From: Kingdonia uniflora
Taxonomy: Eukaryota; Streptophyta; Magnoliopsida; Ranunculales; Circaeasteraceae
DNA: 64,000 nucleotides
Reading direction: 5' to 3'
Assembly (NCBI GenBank): GCA_014058105.1
Contig: JACGCM010000685.1
Span: 496,001 to 560,000, forward strand
Position 1 is the first letter of the stretch. Each line of letters begins with the position of its first letter. Shown piece after piece: positions 22,391 through 36,281 of this stretch. The notes beneath the pieces were generated by a model. The model had not been told where the DNA came from. It did no database searches and was given only the letters and a program-made list of their open reading frames with translations. Position numbers and translations under genes: made by a program.

Positions 22391-22402
22391 GTGTTTTTAT
22401 AG
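22391..22402 (-). promoter_or_regulatory. TATA box of GST A
   Basis: CTATAAAAACAC lies about 50-60 bases upstream of the ATG, at the same place as in GST B. Confidence 0.65.
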
Positions 22403-22729
22403 TGGTTTGGGAGCTTATCTGATAGTAACTAAAGCTCATAGTGTAAATTCGACATAATGTAATGGTGGCATCTGATCTTTTTAGGTATCTTCACCTACAC
22501 TGTATTGGAGTATTGTGAAGGTGCGTGAGATTCGGATTCTCATTTGCTACTGATAGTTTATCCTATCGTGAGTGCAGGACTTACAGGCGTAAGAGCATCC
22601 GCACTACTTTGACCCAAAAAATACACTTTAGGAAAAGGAAAATATAAGTTAATGCATATGTAATAAGTGTAGGCCAAAAGTTCTGAGGTTCAGCACTTTA
22701 TTGTGGCTTGTGGAGCTCAATGCGATATC

Positions 22730-23450
22730 AATTCTCAATGGCAACTCCTTCACTTGGATCAAGAACTGAGAGATGCTGGAATTATGAGGTTGGCTGCACT
22801 TCCTTAGTCCCTTGATTCAGATGAGCCTAAGGAAAAAAAATTGGAGTCTTGGATAAGCTGGCAATGGGAATGGTTCATTTCCATGTTCTCTTTCTTGTAG
22901 AACCAGTAGCAGTGGCATCAACGAGCTTTATGTTCAATTCTATGAATTTAATCTTTCCAGCCATAACATGTGCTTACTAGTTTCCTAATCAATATTTGCA
23001 TGTCTGCTCTTTATTATTTTCATCGCCTAAACTTTAGTTCTGTACTTTCCAGTGTCGACAGCATCTCTAGTCCTTGTGTTAGTGTAGATCACTGTTTTGC
23101 GGGGGGAAATCCAATACAAGAAATAAGTCTGCAGTGCATCTCAAGCGAAAAGTAGAAGGTTAAAAACTTTGCCAGGAGATCGACTGGGGGATAACCAACA
23201 TCAAGGTGACTAATTTCCAGTAATAACCCGAAAGTCCTATAGGGGAAGTGTGCGTCCCTGCCTGATCTAACGGTGTAGGCCGTGGCCCTTCCCTATTCAA
23301 CTAGCTATTCTCGTCACTATTTCAGAAGAGCGCCTGGCAGTCTCCACTTCGATAATGCCACTATGAACTATCTTCATTGCGCCATTAACAAGCTCAAATC
23401 CCAGTCCACATCACACGTCACTGTATCATCATTATGTATGTGCTATAACT
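22730..23450 (+). repeat. Duplicated segment, copy 2 (3' flank of GST B)
   Basis: Homologous to 19190-20100 in the same orientation and order, with small insertions and deletions. It lies between the two GST genes and marks the start of the second tandem unit. Confidence 0.7.
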
Positions 23451-23599
23451 TATGTATCGTACCACACGTGATGTGAGTATGTGTGAAATTCCTGCAAACT
23501 TAGTCGAGTACTCTACTACGAAAATGCCAATTTCAGGGAAAATGAGCTCATCGTCATACTTCTTTGGGAAATATCTTGGATGTCTCCGCTTTGAAGGTT

Positions 23600-23940
23600 G
23601 CGTTTCCTAATGTCATAAGCACCAGTAATGTAATGGATCCGTCTGGGACTCTACTATTTGTAGCAACAAAAAGAGAAGTTTGGTGTAAAGCTGACCATGG
23701 TACATAATCTACCGCGGAACATATATTGCGGGCATTATGGGTTTGTTACGGCTTGTCGTTGGAGCTTCTTTGAGAAAATTTGCCTTTGCCTCTTTGTGGT
23801 TTAATCACCAAATCGTAGCTGGCCTTCATCCTGCGAAGACTATTATTAAACCACCACTGAATCACATCTGGCTGGCCATTACCAAGTTTTACTAGGTTCA
23901 TCGCCGATTTTCTTCCTGGACTAGTGCAATTTTTTTTACT
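23600..23940 (+). pseudogene. Possible LINE RNase H-like fragment
   Basis: A frame with stops reads VMDPSGTLLFVATKREVWCK and then RALWVCYGLSLELL, resembling the DGSG and ALRWALELA blocks of LINE or plant RNase H domains. The match is weak and short. Confidence 0.3.
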
Positions 23941-24089
23941 TCTTACCATAGCAGAATGAGAAGATAAAAATTTGGAAAAACACACCACATTAAATATAAT
24001 CTTAAGATCAGTTTCGGAAAGTCATCTACATTGAAGCTCATTTCTACTGAAAAAGCAACCAACCAGTCCTACACATTCTTAAGCAAACT

Positions 24090-25948
<1,859 letters not shown>

Positions 25949-26464
25949 TGTAAGGACCTAAATTAGTATCTTGAATGGCCTCTTACACTGAATATATCTG
26001 TGACACAAATATAATGACAGATAATATAAAATGACACAGGTTCTAGCGTGGAAACCTCTGAATATGTGAAAACCACGATCTCAGTTCGAGAAGTTAGTAA
26101 AAATAGTTTTATTGCTTAAGAATAATCAATGTTGAATACAATTGAGATCTTTTGAGCCGAAAATCCTTGGTTCTTTTCTCTTTTGTATGTTATCCCTTTT
26201 ATACATCTCATTCTCATTTCGTTTATATGTGTCAGCACATTCTCCTAGAATAAGGGAAGAGTGGAGGTTTTTCCTGTTCCTGTCAGTTCATGGGAGACAT
26301 GTGTCCTTGACTTATTTTGTTCTATCTGGAGTGTTCGAGCCACGTTCCTTCTTAGTTCGTGGTTCAGGTGTCAATGTTGACAAGGTGCATGTTATGTATA
26401 TTTTGCGTGAGTCTAGCCTTGCACTAGTTTGTTATTACTCCAGCTCGAAAGACAGGTACCTACA
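25949..26464 (-). repeat. 3' LTR of a minus-strand retroelement
   Basis: 516 bases with termini TGTAAGGACC and GGTACCTACA on the + strand. Directly beyond 26464 the minus strand carries a purine tract (GAGAAGGGGCGAT), which fits the polypurine tract next to a 3' LTR. The LTR includes a TATAAAAGGG box (minus strand, about 26200). No second copy was found, so the 5' LTR is missing or lies outside. The element interior should extend to higher coordinates. Confidence 0.65.
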
Positions 26465-28062
26465 ATCGCCCCTTCTCAACTGAAGGCACAGGTGTCATGA
26501 GTTGAGAAGTTCAAATTGAGCTTGTTATCGGAAATTGAACCGGCTTTCTGACGAGTTAAATGTTGGAAGGATTTTTCTGTGTTGGAATTGTCGGGATTGT
26601 TGAGGCTGAACTGACGGTTGTGAAGTTGACTGTTTGAGTTCCCAAGAAGTCTCGTAGCTGCCCTGTATGTCATGATTAGTGTCTGTAGTTTTTTGTTTCT
26701 TTTTTAAAAATTTATGAGATAATAAAAAATAAGTTTCTCGAACTGAAATTGTCATAGTTGTCGAACTACATTTATCATCCTGTGCAACTGATAACTTGTG
26801 AAAAGGACTGTTTCGAATTGTGGAAAACAGTGAGCTCGTGGAAATATGGTATGAAAATAATTATGAATATTTAGTTTGAGCTAGTTGAGTTTGACAGTTG
26901 TAAATTAGTTGGGTTATTACTGTGGATAATAACTGTGACAGTTGTTAGGGTTATTTATGAGAAACTTCACGGCGTGATATTGGGGATTTGGTGTTATCGT
27001 ACTCTGTATATATAAATAAAGGGAGCTACACCAAAATCTATAATCAGAAATCATGGTGAGGACTTACTCTCATAGGGCTCGTCATGCAGTGGAGGGGCAT
27101 TTGGCGATAAAGGTAGCATAAGTTCATGAATTGTTGTTTGGGCGGCTCGGTTATGATGTCGAGTTGCCTATTTTTGTTTTACAGCTCGAAGGTTTGAATA
27201 CTAGGGAGAGAAATATCGAGGTGGACTGACATTTTTGGTGTGATGTGTTTTATGACATGATTGTTGACCCTGAAGCTCGAAAGATTATTGTAAGAGAGAT
27301 TGTGTTAGATGAGATAGCTGATGAAGATGAGATGATTGCTGGTGGTGAAGTGATCGGATATGGTGTTGCAGGGCATTTGGGATGTTTTAGATGTAATTAT
27401 TTATGATAGCTCGTTTGTGTTTAGGTCGAATTATTTTGAGGGGTTATAAGGAAATAATATTTTCAGTTTTGATTTTGCGTAACTGTCTTCTTGTTTTATG
27501 TGTATTTTGTTTGAATATTCAAATTTTAAATTTCTGTGAGCATTGATATTCTCGTCTATGTTATTATAAATAATTTTGATCGTTCTGTTAGAATTCTATA
27601 ATCAGGAGTACGAGTATCAGAAAGGTTGGAAGTAAAAGCTTGATTTTATTGTGCAGCAATCTTTGTTGTCATGGATGTTGAGAGGTCTGAGAAGGAGAGA
27701 GAGAGATTTATTTAATTACAAGGGTGGTGGTAATGATGAAAAGAAATTTATTTCCAAAAGGAATGAGTGGATTGACATAAATAATTAAAAAGATGTCTCG
27801 GTTGCAAAACCAGTGGCAGTTTTCACGAGTCCCAACAACTGCCAGCGATTAGAGAAAAACCTTCCCTTTCTTCTTTCAAACATTTCCAGAACCCAGAGAG
27901 ACAAAAATCTAGAGAGAGAGAGAGAAGAATTTTGATTACAAAGGTTTTAGTGAGAGAAACTCAGAAATTGTTCATCTTTTTCAAAAGGAATAAGAAGTTG
28001 TGTTTTTTTTTTAGGAGAAAGAGAACCTGTTGTCGAAGTATACTATGAATGAGGAGTAGTAC
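26465..28062 (+). other. Leader region of an antisense retroelement gene
   Basis: A TATATATAAATAAAGG box at about 27007-27022 is followed by an ATG (27053) opening MVRTYSHRARHAVEGH, which soon meets a stop. A following frame (about 27130-27370) gives acidic sequence, RKIIVREIVLDEIADEDEM, also broken. A GA-rich leader (27890-27960) comes next. These look like the promoter and 5' exons of the gene at 28063-30420. Function unknown. Confidence 0.4.
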
Positions 28063-30420
28063 GATATGCCAGATTCATCTTCTGTTATTGAAGGTTAGTG
28101 TTGTGTGTTTGATTTCCTTATTTTGTGTTACAATCTTTGTTTAGGATTTGTGACTATTTCCTTCATTTTGGATTTTAATTTTGAATGTTGTATTTATTGG
28201 GAAAATTTTGTCATTTACTGGATTTGCGGGAAAAATTAGGGGGGGGGGGGGTTTGTTTTGTTTAATATGTTATATTAGTAAGCACTATAGTAATTTATCA
28301 CTATTATTATTCAAACTAAAAGAATAAGGGAAATGTATAGAAATTAATTTGAATACCTAACCCTCTATGTAGGTGTAGATACGTGCTAAAGAATTAATAA
28401 GTAGGATTCCCTCTGTTTCGAGCTCGTCCTTCGAGATGGATCCTTCCACTTTTGGTTGATCCATTGCTGAGGAAAATATAGGTATAAAGGATGCAACTTC
28501 TATTGAGGTCGAGCATAAAAGTACTAGATCCAATACTGTGGTTTTGTCTGATGAGGGGGAGGATGAAAATTCAGATGATGGGAGTGATGGTGAGGATCAG
28601 GTCAATTTTCATGATATCCTTCATAGGTATCCCAAGGGTCTAACACCTTGAGAAAATTTTGTAAATGTAAGAGTAGTGTAAAAGGTGTATGAGGAGGCGT
28701 ACTGGAATATGGGGGGAGGTCGTATAGGGAGTATTTTGATGAGGATGAAAATAGTTCGTTCTTCTTGTAGCCTAACTTACGGAGGGAGAAAACTCTTAGG
28801 GGTATCCCTGAGTCCCTTTCTTTGGAATATTTCAATGAGGATGAGTCAGAAGACTTGGAACAGGGTTTTTTGTGTTATCTTTCCCAGTTCGATTACGGGC
28901 TAATCGTGCCTTTGAGTAACTTTGCTAAAGGTATCATGAATAGGATTAAAGCCTGCCCTTCCTAGTTGAATGGGAATATATACGAGGTAATTTGTGTTTG
29001 TAAGATACTGAATGTGAAGTGGTCTAGTCAAGGAAAAGAGAGGAGACAGACCTCGTTAGATGTGTTAAAGTACTTCAATGTAAAATATTTCAGCGCCACT
29101 AGTGGTGCTTACTTTTTTGCAATCTACCATTGACCTCAATTTTTGACCTAGATTCCGCTAGGAAGGTGAGGAATGGCAACTTGCTTTTGGTGAGGGGTAG
29201 TTGTATACAGTGAGCTGATGAGGATGCCCTGGATCTCACTTATAGATCATTTAAGGAATATAAGTAGATATTACAAATTTTGAACTAAATATGTTTTTGG
29301 TTTCTTGTGTGTGATATATAAATTTTTGTATACAGATCCTCGGTGCACTGCTGGGAAGGAAGAATCTTTGATTAACATGGTAGCTCAAGAAGGGACTGAG
29401 CTCGAAGCTGTACTAGATGACCTTGAGATAAGTAGAAGTAAGAGAGTCAATAGAAAGTCTCTCAAGGTCCAAAAGTCTCAGGCAAAGAGGAAGATGGTTG
29501 GTCCTGGTCCATCTTCAGGGGCAGTTCCCGCCGTACAGGACACATCGGTGGATACTGGTGTGGCAATACGTAAGATTACGAGAGACCCACCATTAGCTTC
29601 GAAGCAGTGGCCCTCAGGGACCACCTCGGTCAACACAGGCCAAAGGATTTCCAAGATAAGAAACGTGAAGACTTCCATTTCAAAATTTTGAACCGCTGAA
29701 GGTATGGAGGTCAAGGTTGCCTCCAAAAAGAGAAAGCTGGTTAAAAGCCCTCCACCTCCTGTTGTTAGCAAGCTGAAATAGGCTATTATAGAGCCGAGTA
29801 TGGATGATGATCTGCTCATCCTGGAAGAAAAATTCAGGGTCGTTGTTTTGTCAGATGCTAAACAAGTAAAATCTTCAGTGGAACTCGAGCTGCGTAGGGT
29901 AAGTTGTAATATATTAAATATTCTTGTTCATTCGACATTTCTTGTCCTTGTTTTTATATTTTTTTTATGTACAGGTTTCCCATATTCTAAAGGGCCTTTG
30001 TCGCAGTATTGGGGATGAGAACGAGCTGTTACTCTGGCAGACTGCTAGGCTTGAGAAGGAATTAGCAAGTGAGCGAGCCAAGCTAGTGGAGGAGAGGGCG
30101 AAATTGAGTTGATTGCGAATATGAAAGCCTCATTTCAGGTAATCGTAGATCAGCTCGAGAAAGAGTCCATTCAAAATATAAATGAAGTGAATGTTGCTCG
30201 CGATAATCTCGCTCAAAGGCTCCAGGATGATGGGTATACTGATGCTGATGTGATGGCTATCGTGGAAGGACAATCTGCGGACATCGTGGGGATTTATAGG
30301 GAAGATGAAGCTGATATTGGGGGGACTCCCATTCGAGAGGTTGTTTCTGGACTCGATGTTATCACACCGATTGTTCAGGCTGAAAACCATGGACTGGACG
30401 AACATGAGAAAGTAGTCTAA
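28063..30420 (+). pseudogene. Transposase_28-like (gypsy-associated) protein with C-terminal coiled coil
   Basis: Fragments in several frames resemble the 'putative gypsy type transposon' domain. MPDSSSVIEG begins at 28063. An acidic stretch follows at about 28440-28600. Then come SLEYFNEDESEDLEQGFLCY, FDYGLIVPLSNFAKGIMNRI and SATSGAYFFA (about 28790-29130). The C-terminal half is a basic/Pro-rich linker with KRKLVKSPPPPVV, and a coiled coil, TARLEKELASERAKLVEER (about 30030-30110), after an apparent GT-AG intron (29899-29973). The last frame ends at 30420 with LAQRLQDDGYTDADVMAIVE. Such proteins occur as antisense ORFs in Tat-lineage gypsy elements. The adjacent LTR (25949-26464) is in the opposite orientation, which fits. 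Several stops make it a pseudogene. Confidence 0.6.
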
Positions 30421-30522
30421 GTTATTTGTGTAGAATTTAGAAAACTCGATCTTATTAAAATTCTATGTGCTTGTATTTAATGTATTTTGATAAATTTGGT
30501 CAGAACTATTCCTATCAATCAA

Positions 30523-31484
30523 TGATCTAGGATTAAACAAAAACAATCAAAAGTAAAGACAAGGAATTAAAAGACACATGTAATTATTCACCATGTGGAA
30601 ACTTCTTACACGAGAAAAACCACAGGTTGTTGTCGATGAAATCGACAACTAAAAATCCACTAATCAAAAAGAGTTTAATCTGAATTATACTTACAGACTT
30701 GATAACCTAGTCTCATGATTATCTCTCTTCTGACTAAAGCTTCATACCCAATCTATTTGTGTTCTCGCAACAACCCTTTTTGATCTTACACCAAGAAACT
30801 TCTTCTGTTCTCGCAACAACCCTTCTTGATCTCACACCAAGAATAGCTCTTCAACAATATGTTGGAAGTATTGTAAAACTAACTCAACATCAATTTTATG
30901 ATTAGAAGATGCCTGATTGATATTGAATTCACACTCTCTGATAAAAGAGTTTGGAGCTTTTCGAAAAAATAAAGATTTTTCAAAAATAAAGACCGGGGGA
31001 GAAAAAGAAACAGAGTTTGCTTAAATAGTAGCTCTATTTATCTCGAGAGTCGTTCGAACGAGACCTAATGTTGTTCGAACGACTTATGTCTAATTTGGTT
31101 TAAAACCCTAGAAAGTTGACAGTCGTTCGAACGACAATTGTCTATGAGCCAAATTCCGGGGGACATATCAATTCGTTCGAATGACAAGAAAACTCGTTCG
31201 AACGAAATTGTCTATGGGCCAAATTTTCAGGGGATATGTCAACTCGTTTAAACGACAAGAAAACTCGTTCGAACAAAAATTGCCTATGGGCCAAATTTCC
31301 AGGAGACATGTCAAGTCGTTCGAATGACAAGAAAACTCGTTTGAATGATAATTAAATAAAAGCCCCTTCCTTTATCAGTGAGTTCTACTTACTTTCTGTC
31401 CAGTGATCTTTATTTTTTCAGTGTCTTTGACTGAGACACCCACGAGACTTCTCAAGCACGAAATGAGACAAATAAAACCTTTCA
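30523..31484 (-). repeat. LTR-B: minus-strand LTR rich in TCGTTCGAACGA palindromes
   Basis: On the minus strand a purine tract (AAATGGGGAGAT) is followed at 31484 by TGAAAGGTTT; the segment ends with CCTAGATCA at 30523, so it looks like a 3' LTR of about 962 bases. It has a TATA-like ATAAATAGAGC box at about 31030, downstream of a cluster of palindromes (perfect at 31050-31061, 31123-31134 and 31194-31205). Part of its U3 aligns with copia-A LTRs: a palindrome, then TTTCTAGGG, ACCAA(A)TTA and another palindrome. The boundaries are inferred; a second LTR was not found. Confidence 0.6.
31143..31353. repeat. Triple ~70-base tandem repeat in LTR-B
   Basis: Three units (31143-31212, 31213-31284, 31285-31353) each start TATGRGCCAAATT. 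Each contains two copies or near copies of TCGTTCGAACGA separated by CAAGAAAAC. Confidence 0.9.
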
Positions 31485-32205
31485 ATCTCCCCATTTGGTT
31501 CATTTCGTGACAAATAAGAACTAAGACGAACCCAAGACTCTGTAGTACTTCCCAGCTACAAAGTGAGTTTAGACCTTAAAAAGATACTATCCCTTTCTTG
31601 AATAGGTTTAATCTCTGGACCTCTTCTCGGAATAATATCTTCTTACAACCTTGTTCTCATCAGATAGTGTGTGACTGAATATCTGCACACTCAACAAACT
31701 CGTTTATGATACATGGGGAAAAAGAAACTTAGAATATAGTCACACAAATAAAAAAAATGAACATATAAATACAGAGAAGCATTTGCAAACCAGTTATGTA
31801 AACTCGTTCCTTTCCCTTTTTGTCACGGAAGAAACAATCAAACAACTACAATAAACTATCTGAAAGAAAAGAAATTAGAGACATCGGATAAATAGATAAA
31901 CAAAAGGTAGTACTCGATAAACTGATAAAGTTAGTACAAAGACTCATATCTTACGTGCTCTCAAAACAAAAAGTCTCAAAGAAGAACCAGACAAAAGAGC
32001 CAAAATGGAGAACAGATGCGAGGACAAAAGTCTAGCTAAGGCACCCTGTGCAGTCAGGCATCTCCAGAATCAGAATCAGAATCATACTCAAACTCCTGTG
32101 GCTCCTGGACCAGATAAAGACCTCTAACCTCTATCTCAATAGTCTTCAGTCGTCCCTCAATAGTCCCTAGACGTCCCTCAGTAGTACCCAACCTGGTCGT
32201 TACCA
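31485..32205. other. Internal or untranslated region of the LTR-B element
   Basis: Non-coding AT-rich sequence between the LTR and the Transposase_32-like reading frame. A short repeat of CCTCA(A/G)TAGT units occurs at about 32140-32185. Nothing else recognised. Confidence 0.4.
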
Positions 32206-33195
32206 TCAGAAGCATGCTCTTAATACTCTGAAGAGAAACACCTCCTGAGGCTGTGCAGCTGAGCTAGAAGAACCTATGTGCTCACCTGGAGGAGAAGGCG
32301 CAAAAGGTAGCACAAGAGGAAGATGAGATGCACTCTTGTGACAGTTACTCGCATCCAATTTTTCTGTTTTGGTATCCTCCAGTTCATTAGGGAACACTTT
32401 GTAGCCAGCAGCAGTAAGAATTGCCATAACAAGTCGAGCAAGCGGTAATGAACTCCTAGTCGCCATTTTGGTACTTGTATTAATCATCTCCTCAATGATG
32501 ATATTAGGTAGATCGATCTCAATATCATTCTTGAAGGCATAGAGAAAAACCTTCATCCGCTCAAAGAGTTCATTCTTTTGAGATCGCGGAATGATATTCG
32601 TAATAGCTATGCTATGTACGAGGCGACTCTCATCATCTAACATCTTTCGGGAAACAATACCCGATCCAGTATATAGTCTATGTTGAGCCATGATGTCAAC
32701 AACCATAGTATGCAGCTCAGGAAGAATAGGAACCCCATCCTCTTCAAGCTCCCCCTTAGAAATAGCAGTAGGCCAGGGATAATACAATGCTGGCCAAATA
32801 CATCTTGAAAATGCAATATACTAAGAGGGACGAAAACCTAAAATAGCGTAGATACAGTCCCTAGTGACTGAGAAAGTTCTACTAGACAGAGTACGGATAT
32901 GCTCAAGTTGCAGTGTAGCATAGAATAATCGAACAATCCGCGGGTATACTTTTCCAAAAGAAGTGAGAATCTTGGTCCAATTTCTTATTTTAAATTTTGC
33001 AAATACCCGTGCATATCCTTCATTAACTTCAGAAACACTCTTGATGTCGACAACTTGTTCGTTCACAATTGAGCGATCTTTAAAACCTTTTTCAGTGGCC
33101 CAATGTAGCAGATTATCACCAACCCTCTGTCCATCAAGAACACCTGTATCGGCGAGGCGTGACCTCTTTGTTCCTCCCCGTACCTTCGGAGCCAT
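32206..33195 (-). pseudogene. Transposase_32-like 'putative plant transposon protein'
   Basis: One minus-strand frame of 330 codons starts MAPKVRGGTKRSRLADTGV at 33195 and is interrupted once, by TAG at 32821-32823. The centre reads YARVFAKFKIRNWTKILTSF followed by GKVYPRIVRLFYATL, the hallmark of the plant retroelement-associated Transposase_32 domain. It continues with IIPRSQKNELFERMKVF and a Ser/Pro-rich tail. The biochemical role of this family is not established; such ORFs are found in non-autonomous LTR elements. The upstream leader seems spliced: a GTAAGTTC donor at about 33725 and a TTGCAG acceptor at about 33222 lie just before the ATG. Confidence 0.65.
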
Positions 33196-34189
33196 AGCGA
33201 ATACTCAAAAGAATTTGTCTGCAAGACAATCAATACCAAACCAAAGAATCCAATACCCCAAGTAACAACTACTTCCACCAACAGTACTCCACTAATCAAA
33301 CCCAAAACCCTAAGAATTCAACAGGTGGAGATGCACATTCCAACCCAAAACCTACAATAAACAATCCCAACACTAATCCCCCAATTCTCCTTCAAGAAAA
33401 CACAGTAATGCACCCAAACAATCAAACACAAAATACCCCCTGCAAACAGTAAAAATAAAACCCCATAATCCAGCAATGCAAGCAACAAATCACACCAGTA
33501 GAACCCCCAATTCCAACTCTTCAACACCCAATGCAATAACCAATCAGTACTTCAAACACCAAAATAATCACCTTATCAAAACTAACAAATAAACAATCAT
33601 CCAAAACAACACCCCTTAATCACAAAGCCTGTTATCATGATTTGGGATCAATATATAAGGAACAAGGTATACAAAATCCAAGAATCAAAGTACAAACAAC
33701 AGAGAACGAGTATGATTTTGAACTTACTTAAACCCAAAGTGCAACCTTTGAAAATTTTCAACGAAACTGCTACAAATTGCTCGAGAAAACTCAGTAATCA
33801 AACCCCAAACAAAAAGGAAACGCAATTGCAAGAACCAACAAACTCGAACCCTTTCCCAATCGAGTACCAAGTGATCACAAGCGAGAGAAATTAGTTGAAG
33901 GTTGAAAAACTCGAGTTGGTGTGGGAGAGAGAGAAAGGAAAAATAAACCAATAAGTTTTTGATTAACCAAAGAGGCGTAGGGAAGATAACCAAACCTGAG
34001 ACTCGTTCGAACGACTAGATAAGTCGTTCGAACAAAATAAAATCTTTTTGAAAAAATACACTAAAGCTTGGAAATTGATGAAACAAGGCACAAACTCAAG
34101 CAAAAGCACAGAGCAGCCACAGACAAACACAGAGAGAAAGAGAAAAGACTAGACTAACAGACACACTCCCCCTTAATATGTGGCCAAAG
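33196..34189 (-). promoter_or_regulatory. Spliced leader and promoter region of the Transposase_32-like ORF
   Basis: Contains the putative leader intron and a pyrimidine-rich leader. It has one perfect palindrome TCGTTCGAACGA at 34003-34014 with a near copy at 34024-34035. The minus strand at about 34168-34180 has AAGGGGGAG followed by TGTGTCTG, which could be a polypurine tract and LTR start, but no partner was found. The region ends sharply where copia RT coding sequence starts. Confidence 0.4.
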
Positions 34190-35409
34190 GTTTCACTTAG
34201 AAAGAATGTATTGATTACAAAGAGACATTCTCACCTGTATCAAAGAATGACGCACTTAGAATTATTATGGCATTAGTGGCTCATTATGATTTAAAGTTAC
34301 ACCAAATGGATGTTAAAATGGCTTTTCTGAATGGGAGTTTAAATGAAGAAATCTATATAAATCAACCTGAAGGTTTCTCCGAAGAGGGGAAAGAAAATAT
34401 GGTTCTTAAGTAATCAATATACGGTCTTAAACAAGCTTCTTGCTAATGGTACATTAAGTTTCATGATACCATTGTTCATTTTGGTTTTAAGGAAAACAAT
34501 ATTGATCAATGTATATACCACAAGGTCAGTGAGAGTAAGTTTATATTTTTGGCTTTGTATGTTGATGATATCTTACTTGCTAGTAATGATCTTGGTTTGC
34601 TTCACCAGACTAAGAATTTTCTCTCTAAGAACTTTGAAATAAAAGATTTAGGTGAGGCATCTTACGTGATTGGAATCGAAATCTATCGAGACCGAGCACG
34701 AGGATTGTTAAGGTTGTCTTATAAAGCCTATATCAATAAAGTTTTAGAGAGATTCGGTATAGAGAAATGTTTAGCTAATGATGCACCAATTCAGGAAGGT
34801 GATAAATTTAGTCTTATGCAATGCCCAAATATTGGATGGCAACGTAAAAAGATGGAAAAGATTCCATACACGTCTGTTGTGGGGAGTCTAATGTATGCAC
34901 AAATTTATACTAGACCAGACATAATTGGTATGCTGGGTAGATATCAAATCAATCCAGGGATGGAGCATTGGAAAACTGCAACGAAGGTTACGATGTACTT
35001 GGAAGGAACACAAGAATACATGCTTACATTTAGGAGGTCTGATCATTTAGATGTGATTGGTTACTCAAACTTAGATATTATCGGATACCCTGATAGTAGG
35101 AAGTTTACTTTTGGTTATGTCTTTCTACTGGCTGGAGGGATAATTTTATGGAAGGTGATAAAACAAGATAGTATTTCTTCATCTACTATAGAGGTTAAGT
35201 TTGTGGCATGCTATAAGGCTACATATTACGGTTTATGGTTACAAAATTTTATCTTAGGACTTGGAGTTGTCAACTCTATTTCCAAGCCGTTGAGAATTTA
35301 TTGTGATAATACCACAACAGTCTTTTTCTCCAAGAATGATAAGTATTCTAATGAAGCTAAGCACACAGAGGTAATATATTTATCAGTCAAGGAGTCTGTT
35401 AAAAAATAA
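34190..35409 (+). pseudogene. copia reverse transcriptase and RNase H fragment
   Basis: Reads in one frame, with three early stops, from VAKGFT and YKETFSPVSKNDALRIIMAL through HQMDVKMAFLNGSLNEEIYI and YGLKQAS to the catalytic LYVDDILLASND (about 34553). The RNase H part includes GYVFLLAGGIILWK (for SGTVFTLGGGAVSW), SSSTIEVKFVACYKA and IYCDNTTTVFFSKND, ending KHTEVIYLSVKESVKK. From the last two stops (about 34441) onward the frame is open for over 300 codons. Gag, protease and integrase are missing: the element is 5'-truncated exactly where the preceding minus-strand element ends. Confidence 0.93.
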
Positions 35410-35797
35410 TGAGTGTGTATCGAATACATAAGCACAATGCTTATGGTTGCAGATCCAAGTTAAAAAATAACAAGACTTCATTGATGGACCCTTTATAGAC
35501 CTATTTGTTAACGCCTATAAACCTCACTTATGAACCAAGTTAAATAGTTCATTATTGTTGTAGTACATGGAAGAAAATGTGCCGCAAAATTGTATAAGAC
35601 AGCCATGACTCGTTTTAGTAAATTATTTGATTTTGGTATTATGATGACCAATAAAGATAGTATGACTTGGATATATTTTAAATCGCGCATGTGTCAGTAA
35701 TTTAATCGTTGAGCTCATTTGAGTTAAAAATTTTGTAAACTTAAGTTTTATCGAGTATGATTTTCAAAACTACTTCATATGGGTCAAGTGGGAGAAT
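35410..35797 (+). other. 3' untranslated region of the copia fragment
   Basis: Non-coding sequence from the RNase H stop to the polypurine tract AAGTGGGAGA (35787-35796). Confidence 0.7.
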
Positions 35798-36281
35798 GTA
35801 AGACTTATTATGGCCCACATGAGTAGGGGTTCTTTAGTAATTATGGGTTTCTAATTATGATAATCCAAGCCCTAATAGGAAACTAATTCTATTAGTTAAT
35901 GAGGTTAGGGTTTCCTACAACTCTCTACTTTAATAGAAAGTCGTTCAAATTGAAATAGGAAACTAGGTCATCTCTCTACCTATATAAGTGTGCATAGCCC
36001 CATCAACTAAAGCAATATCTCAAAGTAAAGGTTAAGGGAAAGAAAACCTAGTTATCACCGCTCGCCGCTACTGACGAACATAAGGACATACCTCAATCAA
36101 TCAAGCAATGGATCAAGGTATATGATTATGTTTTTGCATTATCGTTTATCGTGATTATCACATTAAGTACTAGGTCTTTAATGTTTATAGATCTTGTCAT
36201 ATTTTATAATAAACACCCATGACTAAGAACGAATCCAAGCGATGAAATGAATCTTTTTCATTCTCTAGAATAATTCCAACA
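35798..36281 (+). repeat. 3' LTR of the truncated copia element
   Basis: Starts TGTAAGACTT one base after the polypurine tract, has a CTATATAAGTGTGC promoter box near 35980, and most likely ends AATTCCAACA at 36281. No 5' partner lies in the window, so the end is inferred from the TG...CA rule. Confidence 0.7.

Noticed and set aside
28239..28251. Run of 13 G bases
   Set aside because: A homopolymer of this kind is as likely an assembly or sequencing feature as a biological one; no quadruplex spacing.
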